Shown piece by piece: positions 26,857 through 36,492 of a DNA stretch of 64,000 nucleotides. Position numbers and translations under genes: made by a program. This stretch comes from Bradyrhizobium sp. CCBAU 53421 (GTDB taxonomy: Bacteria; Pseudomonadota; Alphaproteobacteria; Rhizobiales; Xanthobacteraceae), in assembly GCF_015291625.1 (NCBI RefSeq), contig NZ_CP030047.1, positions 6,696,001-6,760,000 of the forward strand. The letters run 5' to 3'. Below the pieces are notes generated by a model. The model was not told the origin of the DNA. It saw only the letters and a list, made by a program, of their open reading frames with translations, and searched no databases. Each line of letters begins with the position of its first letter. Position 1 is the first letter of the stretch.

Positions 26857-26953
26857 GTCAGTGTTCCTGGCAATGCTCCCAGCGATATCTTCGATGTTAC
26901 TGCCGCGGGGGCCGCCGAAAATCTCAATTCCACGCGACAGCACAGGAAAAATT

Positions 26954-26966
26954 GGGATAAATTCCC
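26954..26966. promoter_or_regulatory. Candidate Lrp/AsnC operator
   Basis: GGGATAAATTCCC is a symmetric AT-centred site in the 142-base divergent region between the E1-like and Lrp-type genes. It is flanked by AATT tracts (TCTCAATTCC, AAAAATTGGGATAAATTCCC). Lrp-family proteins bind loosely conserved AT-rich palindromes of about 13-15 bases. It lies about 35 bases upstream of the regulator start, consistent with autoregulation. Inference only. Confidence 0.4.
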
Positions 26967-26998
26967 ACGATCCGGCCTCCACCAGCGAGTTCATCCCA

Positions 26999-27460
26999 AT
27001 GCCTGCCCTCGATGCGATCGACCGCAAGATCCTGAGTCTGCTCCAGACCGACAGCCGCATGACCATGCAGGAGCTCGCCGACAAGGTCGGGCTGTCGGTG
27101 TCGCCCTGCCACCGCCGGGTCAAGCTGCTCGAGGAGCGCGGCGTGATCTCGCGCTACATCGCGACCGTCGACCAGAAATCGCTCGGGCTGCATGTCTCGG
27201 TCTTCATCTCGATCAAGCTCGCGCGCCAGAAGGAGGAAGACCTCAACCGCTTCGCGCGCGCGATCTCGAAATGGGACGAGGTGCTCGAGTGCTATTTGAT
27301 GACCGGCAACCGCGACTATCTCTTGCGCGTCGTCGCCGCCGACCTCTCCTCCTATGAAGCATTCCTGAAGAACAAGTTGACCCGGCTCGACGGCATCGCC
27401 TCGATCGAGTCGAGCTTTGCGCTGAGCCAGGTGAAGTATTCGACGGCGCTGCCGGTGTGA
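26999..27460 (+). CDS. Lrp/AsnC family transcriptional regulator
   Basis: 153 residues, full length for the family. Residues 2-60 form the helix-turn-helix (LDAIDRKILSLLQTDSRMTM, then QELADKVGLSVSPCHRRVKL). A RAM ligand domain follows at 65-145, including ECYLMTGNRDYLLRVVAADL, the usual segment contacting an amino acid effector. It is divergent from the E1-like gene, so it is likely to control it in response to an amino acid or oxo acid. The ATG at 26999 gives a normal N-terminus; the upstream frame runs antisense into the E1-like gene and is rejected. Confidence 0.92.
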   Translation: MPALDAIDRKILSLLQTDSRMTMQELADKVGLSVSPCHRRVKLLEERGVISRYIATVDQKSLGLHVSVFISIKLARQKEEDLNRFARAISKWDEVLECYLMTGNRDYLLRVVAADLSSYEAFLKNKLTRLDGIASIESSFALSQVKYSTALPV

Positions 27461-27495
27461 GTGTTGGTGAGTGACTCCACCGTGCCAACACCACG

Positions 27496-27523
27496 CGTCG
27501 TCCCTGCGAAGGCAGGGACGACG
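27496..27523. repeat. Palindromic repeat, minimal CGTCCC form
   Basis: CGTCGTCCCTGC and its exact complement GCAGGGACGACG around a four-base centre. It is the shortest member of the family in this window and lies after the Lrp-type gene, where it may act as a terminator hairpin. Confidence 0.75.
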
Positions 27524-27581
27524 ATGAGGGTGGGCCGCGATTCAAGTTGCCACACCATGCGGGTCATCACCCGCTTTCGCG

Positions 27582-28751
27582 AGGGCTTTGCGAAAGTCGA
27601 ACAGCTCGACGGGGCCGGACGGCTGTTGTTTGGGCCGGTTAGCGGCTGGACGGGCCAGCCATGATGGCGGTGCCTCGTTTGGTTAGGCGATGTGGGGTGG
27701 CGTCCTGGCCCATCGCTGGAGATTGATCGCGGTCGCGGCGAGCTGGAAAGCTGCGGCATTGCGTATCAGGCCCCGATAGCGGGCACGCGCAAGGCCGTAG
27801 ACGCGCTTGAGCAATGCGAACAACGGTTCGATCGGCGCGCGTCGATGCGAGATGACCGCGTTACGACGCACCGCCCAAGGCCCCAAGCGAAGCCAGCGGT
27901 TGTGTCTGCGCATAATGCCGTCGCGAATATCCATCTGCTTCAGCCGCCCACGTCGCGCGATGGTATCGTAGGCTTTGTCAGCGTAGACTGTTGCCTCGTC
28001 GCCGCAGATCAGCTCGTCGGCGGGCACGGTGTCGTTGACATTGGCTGGCGTAAAGGCAAGGCGCCGGATGATGCGACTGCCTTGGTCCATCGCCACGTGC
28101 ATCTTGTAGCCGAAGGCATATTTGCCGTCCTTCCTGGTCCAGGCGGCGTCAGGATCGTGAGGGCTTTTGACCAGCTTGCTGGCGGGGCGCCCGTCCGCAT
28201 CCGGGGGCAAATCGGGATCCGGTGGTTCGGGCGGATTAACCGCCGAGCGGATCAGCGAAGCGTCAATCAATGTGCCGCGCTTCAAGACGAAGCCGGACTT
28301 CTCGATCTGCGCCGTAATCAGGGCAAAAGCGCGCTCCGCCAGCCCGCTCCTGGCCAGTTGTTCGCGGAAACGCCACAGCGTGGAATGATCCGGTACCGGC
28401 TCACTCAGCGACAGGCCCAGGAAGCGCCGGAACGACAGGCGGTCCACCAGCGCCTCCTCAAGGCCCGGATCGGACAACCCATACCATTGCTGCAGCAACA
28501 GCGCCTTAAACAGCGCCAGCGACGGGTAAGCGGGCGCTCCCATCGACCCGCTACGCAAGCCGCTCAGCAGCGCTTCAATCGCGCTCCAGTCGACCAGTTC
28601 CGATACTCGCTGCAAAGGCGCGTTGGCTCGAGCCGCGTCATTCACCAGCCCGTCGGTAAAGCTCAATTGACCAATCTGCCGCTCCGCCATCCGTTCCTCC
28701 GGCGAATCCTTCACCAAAGAGAATCATCCCGGCAGACTTCTGCAAAGCCCT
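27582..28751 (-). mobile_element. IS5-family insertion sequence, about 1170 bp, inserted in the centre of a palindrome
   Basis: The ends are AGGGCTTTGCGAAAGTC on the left and, read inward, AGGGCTTTGCAGAAGTC on the right. They enclose one transposase gene on the minus strand. CGCG at 27578-27581 and again at 28752-28755 is the likely four-base target duplication. Outside it lie ATCACCCGCTTT on the left and its exact complement on the right. Removing the element therefore restores a 28-base perfect palindrome with half-arm ATCACCCGCTTTCG. Because the target is symmetric, the true tip could differ by a base or two. Confidence 0.85.
27683..28690 (-). CDS. IS5-family transposase (DDE type)
   Basis: 335 residues. 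An N-terminal DUF772-like domain (SALFKALLLQQWYGLSDPGLEE near 65-86, then the DHSTLWRFREQL helix) is followed by the DDE domain. Asp residues lie in GTLIDASLI (near 140) and VYADKAYD (near 230), and the glutamate is in RRAPIEPLFALLKR (near 285), matching the R-x3-E-x6-K signature. I start at the ATG at 28690, because GGAGGAACGG precedes it; a TTG nine codons earlier is in frame but has no such site. The frame is intact, so the element could be active. It cuts and inserts the surrounding IS. Confidence 0.9.
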   Translation of the reverse strand: MAERQIGQLSFTDGLVNDAARANAPLQRVSELVDWSAIEALLSGLRSGSMGAPAYPSLALFKALLLQQWYGLSDPGLEEALVDRLSFRRFLGLSLSEPVPDHSTLWRFREQLARSGLAERAFALITAQIEKSGFVLKRGTLIDASLIRSAVNPPEPPDPDLPPDADGRPASKLVKSPHDPDAAWTRKDGKYAFGYKMHVAMDQGSRIIRRLAFTPANVNDTVPADELICGDEATVYADKAYDTIARRGRLKQMDIRDGIMRRHNRWLRLGPWAVRRNAVISHRRAPIEPLFALLKRVYGLARARYRGLIRNAAAFQLAATAINLQRWARTPPHIA

Positions 28752-28991
28752 CGCGAAAGCGGGTGATCCAGTATCCCAGAGCCGGGGTGCGGCCCGGCGC
28801 AGCTGAACGGGCCAAAGTCGGGCCTCGACAAGTCAAGCCTCGAATTGCGTCGATTTGTTTGGCGCGTGATCCCGGGCAATACTAGACTTGCTGCCATGGG
28901 ACGCTCGAAAGATCCCGCCACAACGCACGGCCACAGCGACCAAGCCACCCGGACGTGACGGGCGGAGGGCGACCGGCCGGGAGGAAACCGG

Positions 28992-30863
<1,872 letters not shown>

Positions 30864-30865
30864 CG

Positions 30866-30906
30866 CACCTGTGGCAGGTGTGGCGCCACAGCTGTGGCGC
30901 TGCCAC
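30866..30906. promoter_or_regulatory. Palindromic upstream activator boxes for the AcoR-like regulator
   Basis: Three adjacent palindromes share the half-site GTGGC: CACCTGTGGCAGGTG (30866-30880), the perfect TGTGGCGCCACA (30879-30890) and GTGGCGCTGCCAC (30894-30906). They begin three bases after the activator stop and lie 66-106 bases upstream of the sigma-54 promoter. That is the usual enhancer distance for a Fis-type DNA-binding domain. No other feature explains this dense symmetry. Confidence 0.65.
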
Positions 30907-30971
30907 GCTGCGCGACACGCTGACGCGTCCCTAAATGCTTGATTTCATGTGACCTGCTCGCCCGGCCTCCT

Positions 30972-30986
30972 TGGCATGCAGCTTGC
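30972..30986 (+). promoter_or_regulatory. Sigma-54 (RpoN) promoter of the flavin monooxygenase gene
   Basis: TGGCATGCAGCTTGC matches the -24/-12 consensus TGGCAC-N5-TTGC at all but one position and has the exact GG-N10-GC spacing. It lies 62 bases before the monooxygenase ATG and just downstream of the activator boxes. The activator gene upstream carries the GAFTGA loop required to open such promoters. Confidence 0.8.
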
Positions 30987-31048
30987 GCTCCCTTGGCCGA
31001 ACGCCGCGATCGCCGATCGCCGGCGTAATCACCAAGAGGAGGAAATGC

Positions 31049-32848
31049 ATGCTGGACACCACTGCGAACGCCAAAGCTGAAGTTCTGCTCAGCCGGTTTG
31101 GCAAGGCACTCGAGGACGGCGACATCGACGCTGCTGTCGCGCTGTTTGCGACCGACTGCTACTGGCGCGATCTCGTCACCTTCACCTGGAACATCAAGAC
31201 GGTCGAAGGCCGCGACGGAGTTCACGATCTGCTCACTCACACCCTCAGGACGGCCAAGCCGCGCCAGTGGCGCGTCGCGGAAGGTGAGACCGCCAGCGAA
31301 GCCGACGGCATCCTGGAAGCCTGGATCAGCTTCGAGACCGACGTCGCACGCGGCTACGGTCTGGTCCGCTTCCGCGACGGCCTGATCTGGACGCTGCTGA
31401 CCACAATGGCCGAGTTGAAGGGGCATGAGGAGAAATCCGGCTTCACCCGACCGCTCGGCGCCAAGCACGGCGTCAATGCCGGCGCCAAGAGTTGGAAGGA
31501 GGAGCGCGAGGAGGAAGCCCGTTCCCTCGGCTACACCACGCAGCCCTATGTGGTGATCATCGGCGGCGGCCAGGGCGGCATCGCGCTCGGCGCGCGGCTG
31601 CGCCAGCTCAACGTGCCGACCATCATCATCGAGAAGAACGACCGGCCCGGCGACAGCTGGCGCAAGCGCTACAAGTCGCTCTGCCTGCACGATCCGGTCT
31701 GGTACGACCATTTGCCCTATATCGACTTCCCGAAGAACTGGCCGGTGTTCTCGCCCAAGGACAAGATCGGCGACTGGCTCGAGTTCTACACCAAGGTGAT
31801 GGAGCTGAATTACTGGACCCGAACGACGGCGAAGCATGCTTCCTTCGATGAGACGACCAGGGAGTGGAATGTCGTCGTCGATCGCGACGGCGAGGAGATC
31901 GTGCTGAAGCCGAAGCAGCTGGTGTTTGCCACCGGCATGTCCGGCAAGCCGAACATCCCGAAGTTCAAGGGGATGGACCAGTTCAAGGGCGAGCAGCATC
32001 ATTCCTCGCAGCATCCCGGGCCGGACGGCTACAAGGGCAAGAAGGTCGTCGTCATCGGATCGAACAACTCGGCGCATGACATCTGCGCCGCGCTTTACGA
32101 GAACGGCGTCGACGTCACCATGGTGCAGCGCTCCTCGACGCACATCGTCCGATCCGCGCCGCTGATGGAGGTCGGCCTCGGCGATCTCTATTCGGAGCGC
32201 GCGGTGAAGGCCGGCGTGACGACGGCGAAGGCCGACCTGATCTTCGCCTCGCTGCCGTACCGGATCCTCCATACCTTCCAGAAACCGGTCTACGACAAGA
32301 TCCGCGAGATGGACGCCGATTTCTACGCCGCGCTGGAGAAGGCCGGATTCAATCTCGACTTCGGGACCGACGATTCCGGCCTGTTCATGAAGTACCTGCG
32401 GCGCGGATCGGGCTACTACATCGACATCGGCGCCTCGCAACTGATCATCGACGGCAAGATCAAGCTGGTCGGCGGTCAGGTCGAGGAGATCACGGCAAGC
32501 GGCGTCAAGCTCGACAATGGCCGCGAGGTCCCCGCCGACGTGATCGTCTACGCGACCGGCTACGGCTCGATGAACGGCTGGGTCGCCGACCTCGTCAACC
32601 AGGGGACCGCCGATAAGGTCGGCAAGGTCTGGGGCCTCGGCTCGGATACGCCGAAGGATCCCGGCCCCTGGGAAGGCGAGCAGCGCAACATGTGGAAGCC
32701 GACGCAGCAGGAAGCGATGTGGTTTCACGGCGGCAACCTGCATCAGTCGCGCCACTACTCGCACTACCTGGCGCTCCAGTTGAAGGCGCGCCTGGAGGGC
32801 ATCCCGACACCGGTCTACGGACTGCAACAGACCCATCACAAAGGCTGA
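31049..32848 (+). CDS. NTF2/SnoaL-like domain fused to a flavin-containing monooxygenase
   Basis: 599 residues. Residues 1-140 form an NTF2/SnoaL-like cone (FGKALEDGDIDAAVALFATD, then CYWRDLVTFTW). From about 165 the protein is a flavin monooxygenase: FAD motif GGGQGG at 172-177, DRPGDSWRKRY near 196-206, NADPH motif VIGSNNSAHDIC near 335, and the ATGY motif (VYATGYGSM) near 500. Class B monooxygenases oxidise ketones, amines or sulfides with NADPH and oxygen. The strong ribosome site AGAGGAGG fixes the ATG. The sigma-54 promoter upstream implies induction by a compound sensed by the AcoR-like protein. The substrate is unknown. Confidence 0.88.
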   Translation: MLDTTANAKAEVLLSRFGKALEDGDIDAAVALFATDCYWRDLVTFTWNIKTVEGRDGVHDLLTHTLRTAKPRQWRVAEGETASEADGILEAWISFETDVARGYGLVRFRDGLIWTLLTTMAELKGHEEKSGFTRPLGAKHGVNAGAKSWKEEREEEARSLGYTTQPYVVIIGGGQGGIALGARLRQLNVPTIIIEKNDRPGDSWRKRYKSLCLHDPVWYDHLPYIDFPKNWPVFSPKDKIGDWLEFYTKVMELNYWTRTTAKHASFDETTREWNVVVDRDGEEIVLKPKQLVFATGMSGKPNIPKFKGMDQFKGEQHHSSQHPGPDGYKGKKVVVIGSNNSAHDICAALYENGVDVTMVQRSSTHIVRSAPLMEVGLGDLYSERAVKAGVTTAKADLIFASLPYRILHTFQKPVYDKIREMDADFYAALEKAGFNLDFGTDDSGLFMKYLRRGSGYYIDIGASQLIIDGKIKLVGGQVEEITASGVKLDNGREVPADVIVYATGYGSMNGWVADLVNQGTADKVGKVWGLGSDTPKDPGPWEGEQRNMWKPTQQEAMWFHGGNLHQSRHYSHYLALQLKARLEGIPTPVYGLQQTHHKG

Positions 32849-32867
32849 GACTCATCGTCCCGCCTGG

Positions 32868-32898
32868 TCTTTCGCTCCCGGACCAGGCGGGAATTTTT
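32868..32898 (+). terminator. Rho-independent terminator after the flavin monooxygenase gene
   Basis: TCCCGCCTGGTC and GACCAGGCGGGA pair perfectly over 12 bases with a short unpaired centre, followed by ATTTTT. It starts 19 bases after the stop codon and is the clearest intrinsic terminator in the window. Confidence 0.85.
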
Positions 32899-33106
32899 CA
32901 CAGACAAGGGCTGGCCGGCCGCCCTCCGCATCTCGCCTGCACCAGGCTTTTCAGCCGCAGCCGAAGGCAAATCGCTCGCCTTCGTCGCCCTCGCCCCCAT
33001 GTCCCGCCCCGCAAATTAAGTCGCCGCGACCGGATCGTCGCGGGAACCCGGCGGCTGGCCTCGATGTTGATGTCAGGCATCACTGAGTATCCGGAGGTGA
33101 GAACAG

Positions 33107-34699
33107 ATGCTGAGGGCTGCCCGTAGCAAACACGCCGTGTTGACATTCGCCGCGATCCTCGCAGTCGCGGCATCGGCCGCGCTGTTCGCAGGCAGCGCCT
33201 ACGCACGCGGCGGTGGCGGCGGTCACGGCGGCGGAGGCCACGGAGGCGGGGGTCATGGCGGTGGCGGCTTTCATGGGGGCGGCGGTGGTTTCCATGGTGG
33301 CGGCTTCCACGGCGGCGGATTTCACGCCGGCGGCGCGCGTGGCGGCGGCTTTCACACCATTCACCCCGCTGCAAGAGGCGGCACGAGGTTCAGCGGCGCT
33401 TCTGCTGCGCGTCATTCCCAATTCCGTCCAGCCGCTCACGCCGCGCGCACCGCGCCGAACATAGCTGCCGGCCGCCGCGCGGCCTCCCCGGCCGCGATGC
33501 GGCACAATGCGAGCGCCGTGGGGCACGCGCTAACCTCGCGCCAGGTCAGCACCGCCCTGCGCCAGCCCGGCGGCTTGCGCAATCCGATGACACGCGCCGC
33601 GATCACGACGGCCGCCGCCGGAGCCGCCCTGGGCGGCGCTGGGTGGTGGCGCCACTCGAACGGCGGCTATGGCTGGGTCGGCCCGGTCTTCTGGCCGTAC
33701 GCCTATTACGATCTCTACGACTACGCCTGGTGGGGCTGGGGCTACGACCCGTACTTTTGGGATTACGGCTATGGCGATCTTTATGCCGGCCTGTTCGGTC
33801 CCTATGACTACGATGCCTTGAGCGGCTATGCCTATTACCTGCCCGGCTATGCCGGTCCCCGGCCGCCGGCCACGCGGCGATCACGCGCCATTGGTCAAAC
33901 TACAGCCCTCGCCGACATGTGCGGCAGCGACAGGAGCGATATCGCGGGCTTCCCGATCGAGCAATTCCGCAGCGCCATTCAACCCAATGCGGAGCAGAGC
34001 GCAGCGCTCGACGACCTCGCCGGCGCATCGCAGAAGGCGTCCGCGACCATCCTCAATTCATGTCCCAGGGACGTGCCGTTGACCGCACCGAGCCGGCTCG
34101 CCTCGATGCAGCAACGGCTCCAGGCGATGCGCGACGCGGTCGGCATTCTTCAGCCGGCGCTGGAGAAGTTCTACGGGCTGCTCAGCGACGATCAGAAAGC
34201 CAAGGTGACGGCTCTGGTGGCAGATCAGCACCGCGGCCAGCGCGAGGCGACGGCGGACAACGGCAGTTGCAATACGGCGCAGCCTGCCCCCATCGCATGG
34301 CCCGGCGACGTCATCGAGCGCGATGTCAAGCCAACCGACGCGCAGCGGGCGAGCCTCGACGCCTTGCGGGATGCAGCGACAAAGGCCGAGGACACCTTGA
34401 AATCGTCCTGTCCGCCCATCGACGCGCGCACGCCACCGGCACGCCTTGCGGCGGTCGAGGCACGCCTCGATTCCATGCTGCAGGCGATCGGCACGGTGCG
34501 TCCGGCCCTGGATGGCTTCTACAGCGCGCTCAGCGACGAGCAGAAGGCCGCGTTCGATGCGATTGGCCCCGAGCGGGACGGCGGCAGGAGCGCGATGGCC
34601 GCCGCTAGCGGCGACGAACCGCCGCGAAGCCGTCATCGCCGTTACCACCATCATGGTCCCAATGTCGGCGGCATGATCTTCCGGATGATGGGCTTGTGA
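33107..34699 (+). CDS. Secreted Gly/His-rich and Tyr/Trp-rich protein with two Spy/LTxxQ-like domains
   Basis: 530 residues. The signal peptide is about 1-33 (LTFAAILAVAASAALFAGSA before YARG). Residues 34-85 are GGGHGGGG and GGGFHGGG repeats, likely a flexible metal-binding tail. A hydrophobic Ala/Gly segment near 163-180 is followed by an aromatic stretch (WPYAYYDLYDYAWWGWGYD near 197-215). Two helical repeats of Spy/LTxxQ type follow: LQPALEKFYGLLSDDQKAK near 346-364 and VRPALDGFYSALSDEQKAA near 464-482. The C-terminus has RHRRYHHHG. Spy-like domains are envelope chaperones; here they are joined to metal-binding-like tails. It is not in an operon. GGAGGTGAG precedes the ATG. Confidence 0.8.
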   Translation: MLRAARSKHAVLTFAAILAVAASAALFAGSAYARGGGGGHGGGGHGGGGHGGGGFHGGGGGFHGGGFHGGGFHAGGARGGGFHTIHPAARGGTRFSGASAARHSQFRPAAHAARTAPNIAAGRRAASPAAMRHNASAVGHALTSRQVSTALRQPGGLRNPMTRAAITTAAAGAALGGAGWWRHSNGGYGWVGPVFWPYAYYDLYDYAWWGWGYDPYFWDYGYGDLYAGLFGPYDYDALSGYAYYLPGYAGPRPPATRRSRAIGQTTALADMCGSDRSDIAGFPIEQFRSAIQPNAEQSAALDDLAGASQKASATILNSCPRDVPLTAPSRLASMQQRLQAMRDAVGILQPALEKFYGLLSDDQKAKVTALVADQHRGQREATADNGSCNTAQPAPIAWPGDVIERDVKPTDAQRASLDALRDAATKAEDTLKSSCPPIDARTPPARLAAVEARLDSMLQAIGTVRPALDGFYSALSDEQKAAFDAIGPERDGGRSAMAAASGDEPPRSRHRRYHHHGPNVGGMIFRMMGL

Positions 34700-34777
34700 G
34701 GCGCGCGATCGCCTCACGTGCTTTGGCGGATACCAACTCGCGGCATCTCAGCGGGGCAACCGGCCGGAGCAACCGGG

Positions 34778-34885
34778 CTACGGCGCGATCCATATGCCGA
34801 TCACGATGATAGCCAGCGAAACGGCGATCACCAGCATGTCGGTCGTGAGCCATTCGGGCATTCCATTTGATGGCTGCTCGCTCAT
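34778..34885 (-). CDS. Small single-span membrane protein, 35 residues
   Basis: A short frame of MSEQPSNGMPEWLTTDM followed by the hydrophobic segment LVIAVSLAIIVIGIWIAP and a TAG stop. GAAGGAGTC lies eight bases before the ATG. The hydrophobic 18-residue segment is long enough to span a membrane once, with a short N-terminal cytosolic or periplasmic part. I recognise no family. It lies in the 472-base gap between the Gly-rich protein and FAH genes. The good ribosome site and membrane-like composition argue that it is real. Confidence 0.6.
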   Translation of the reverse strand: MSEQPSNGMPEWLTTDMLVIAVSLAIIVIGIWIAP

Positions 34886-35138
34886 GTCCGCGACTCCTTC
34901 TGTTCGCGTCGAGCCAATATGCTGAAGCCGAACAGCGCGAACGAGGATGAACTAGATCACATATCGGCGCGACAAGCGGTCGCTGCGAATTTCATGCATC
35001 CGCGCGCCCTCAAGTTGCAGCACGCGAGTGATCTGCCGCGCAGGTTTCTGAACATGTTCGATAGTGCCGGCGGTGCACGGTAGCACGTCATCGAACCGCG
35101 CGCTCTCAAAACCGCAAGCGACCGTCCTGGGGAAGACG

Positions 35139-35162
35139 GTGGGTTACGCTTCGCTAACCCAC
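35139..35162. repeat. Hairpin repeat GTGGGTTA-CGCTTCGC-TAACCCAC
   Basis: Perfect eight-base arms with an inner CGCTTCGC, followed by CCTACG. This text is a widespread dispersed element in proteobacterial genomes. It lies ten bases after the stop of the minus-strand FAH gene, where it could act as a transcription end or RNA stabiliser. The stretch 34886-35138 holds nothing else I can support. Confidence 0.65.
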
Positions 35163-35171
35163 CCTACGCCC

Positions 35172-36344
35172 TCACAGCACCTTGCGCTGCGCCAGATTCT
35201 TCATCAGCGCACCGACGCCGAAGGTCCAGGGCTCGCATTCGTCGCTGCCCCGCATGCGGTTGACGAGTTTGCCGAGCTGCGGCGCGTCGATGGTAACGAT
35301 GTCGTCGCGCTTGTGGGTGAACCCCTCGCCCTTGGCGTCGCGGTCCTTCACGGGCGCGAACATCGTGCCGAGGAACAGCGCGAAACCGTCGGGATATTGA
35401 TGCACGGCGCCGATGGTCTGGGCGACCAGATCGGTCGGGTCGCGGCTGATCTTGCTGATCGAGGAATGGCCCTCGAGCACGAAGCCGTCGGCGCCTCTCA
35501 CGGTAAGGCCGACATCCATCTTCCTGACGTCGTCGAGCGAGAAGGTCTGATCGAACAGCCGGAGCAGCGGGCCGATCGCGCAGGACGCATTGTTGTCCTT
35601 GGCCTTCGACAACAGCAGCGCCGAGCGGCCCTCGAAGTCGCGCAGGTTGACGTCGTTACCGAGCGCGGCGCCGACGATCTTGCCGGCGGCGGAGACCACA
35701 AGCACGACCTCGGGCTCCGGATTATTCCAGGTCGACTTCGGATGCAGCCCGGCATCCATGCCTGACCCGACCGAGGACAGCGTCGGCGCCTTGGTGAAGA
35801 CTTCGGCGTCGGGACCGATGCCGACCTCGAGATACTGGCTCCAGGCGTTCTGGTCGATCAGCACCTGCTTCAACCGCATCGCCTGCTCGGAGCCCGGCTT
35901 CAGCTTGGAGAGATCGTCGCCGACGAGGCGCACCACCTCCTTGCGGATCGCCTCGGCCGACGACGGGTTGCCGCGTGCGCGCTCCTCGATCACGCGCTCG
36001 AGCATCGAGATCGCGAAGGTGACGCCGGCGGCTTTCAGCACCTGCAGATCGACCGGCGCGAGCAGGTGCGGTTTTGCCCTGTCGCGGCTGTCGGGCGGCG
36101 TGTTGGCGAGGATGGCGTCGAAATCGCCGATCCGCTCACCACGCGTGGCGCGCAAGGCTGCGGCGGGATCGGCTTCCTCGCACAACGCGCTCACGGTCGG
36201 GAAACGCGCGGTGACGTCGAACACGCCGTCCGCCCGCACCGCGACCACGGCCGGCCCGCCGGCCTGCGGCAGCCACACCCGTCCGACCAGCGTGCCGGCG
36301 GTGCCGTCCTCCGGCAGGACGTCTTTTGGCGTGAGCGAAATCAT
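35172..36344 (-). CDS. Fumarylacetoacetate hydrolase (FAH) family protein
   Basis: 390 residues. The C-terminal half has the FAH fold pattern: NPEPEVVLVVSAAGKIVG near 212-229 with the metal-binding glutamates, GNDVNLRDFEGRSALLLSKAKD near 235-256, and the late FLGTMFAPVKDRDAKGEGFTHK. The family hydrolyses C-C bonds of beta-diketo acids, or acts as hydratase, isomerase or decarboxylase on 2-oxo acids. AAAAAAGGAGACGCC fixes the ATG; an upstream in-frame codon is not needed. It stands alone, divergent from PPK2. Sugar-acid or aromatic pathways are both possible. Confidence 0.85.
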   Translation of the reverse strand: MISLTPKDVLPEDGTAGTLVGRVWLPQAGGPAVVAVRADGVFDVTARFPTVSALCEEADPAAALRATRGERIGDFDAILANTPPDSRDRAKPHLLAPVDLQVLKAAGVTFAISMLERVIEERARGNPSSAEAIRKEVVRLVGDDLSKLKPGSEQAMRLKQVLIDQNAWSQYLEVGIGPDAEVFTKAPTLSSVGSGMDAGLHPKSTWNNPEPEVVLVVSAAGKIVGAALGNDVNLRDFEGRSALLLSKAKDNNASCAIGPLLRLFDQTFSLDDVRKMDVGLTVRGADGFVLEGHSSISKISRDPTDLVAQTIGAVHQYPDGFALFLGTMFAPVKDRDAKGEGFTHKRDDIVTIDAPQLGKLVNRMRGSDECEPWTFGVGALMKNLAQRKVL

Positions 36345-36363
36345 CGGCGTCTCCTTTTTTGAT

Positions 36364-36377
36364 CTTGTGATCACTTG
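36364..36377. promoter_or_regulatory. Possible operator upstream of the FAH gene
   Basis: CTTGTGATCACTTG has the perfect core GTGATCAC and lies about 20 bases upstream of the FAH start codon. GntR or CRP-like repressors bind similar sequences. No regulator gene is adjacent, so this is only a candidate. Confidence 0.25.
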
Positions 36378-36492
36378 TTAGCACAGACCGCCCGGCAGCG
36401 TGAAACAGCAGTCATGCCAATGTCATAGAGGGGTAACATCGCCCGTCAATGCTCCCCGTCGTTCCATCTAACACACTGAAAGACGGACCTTC

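Noticed and set aside
24487-27357. 956-residue plus-strand open frame opposite the E1-like gene
   Set aside because: It is antisense to a gene with intact thiamine and E1 motifs. Its translation is rich in Arg, His and Asp with no domain I recognise, as expected from GC-rich antisense.
27566-28767. Perfect 33-base terminal inverted repeats as the true IS ends
   Set aside because: The outer ATCACCCGCTTT arms rebuild a symmetric target site with CGCG duplicated next to AGGGCTTTGC, so I treat them as host sequence.
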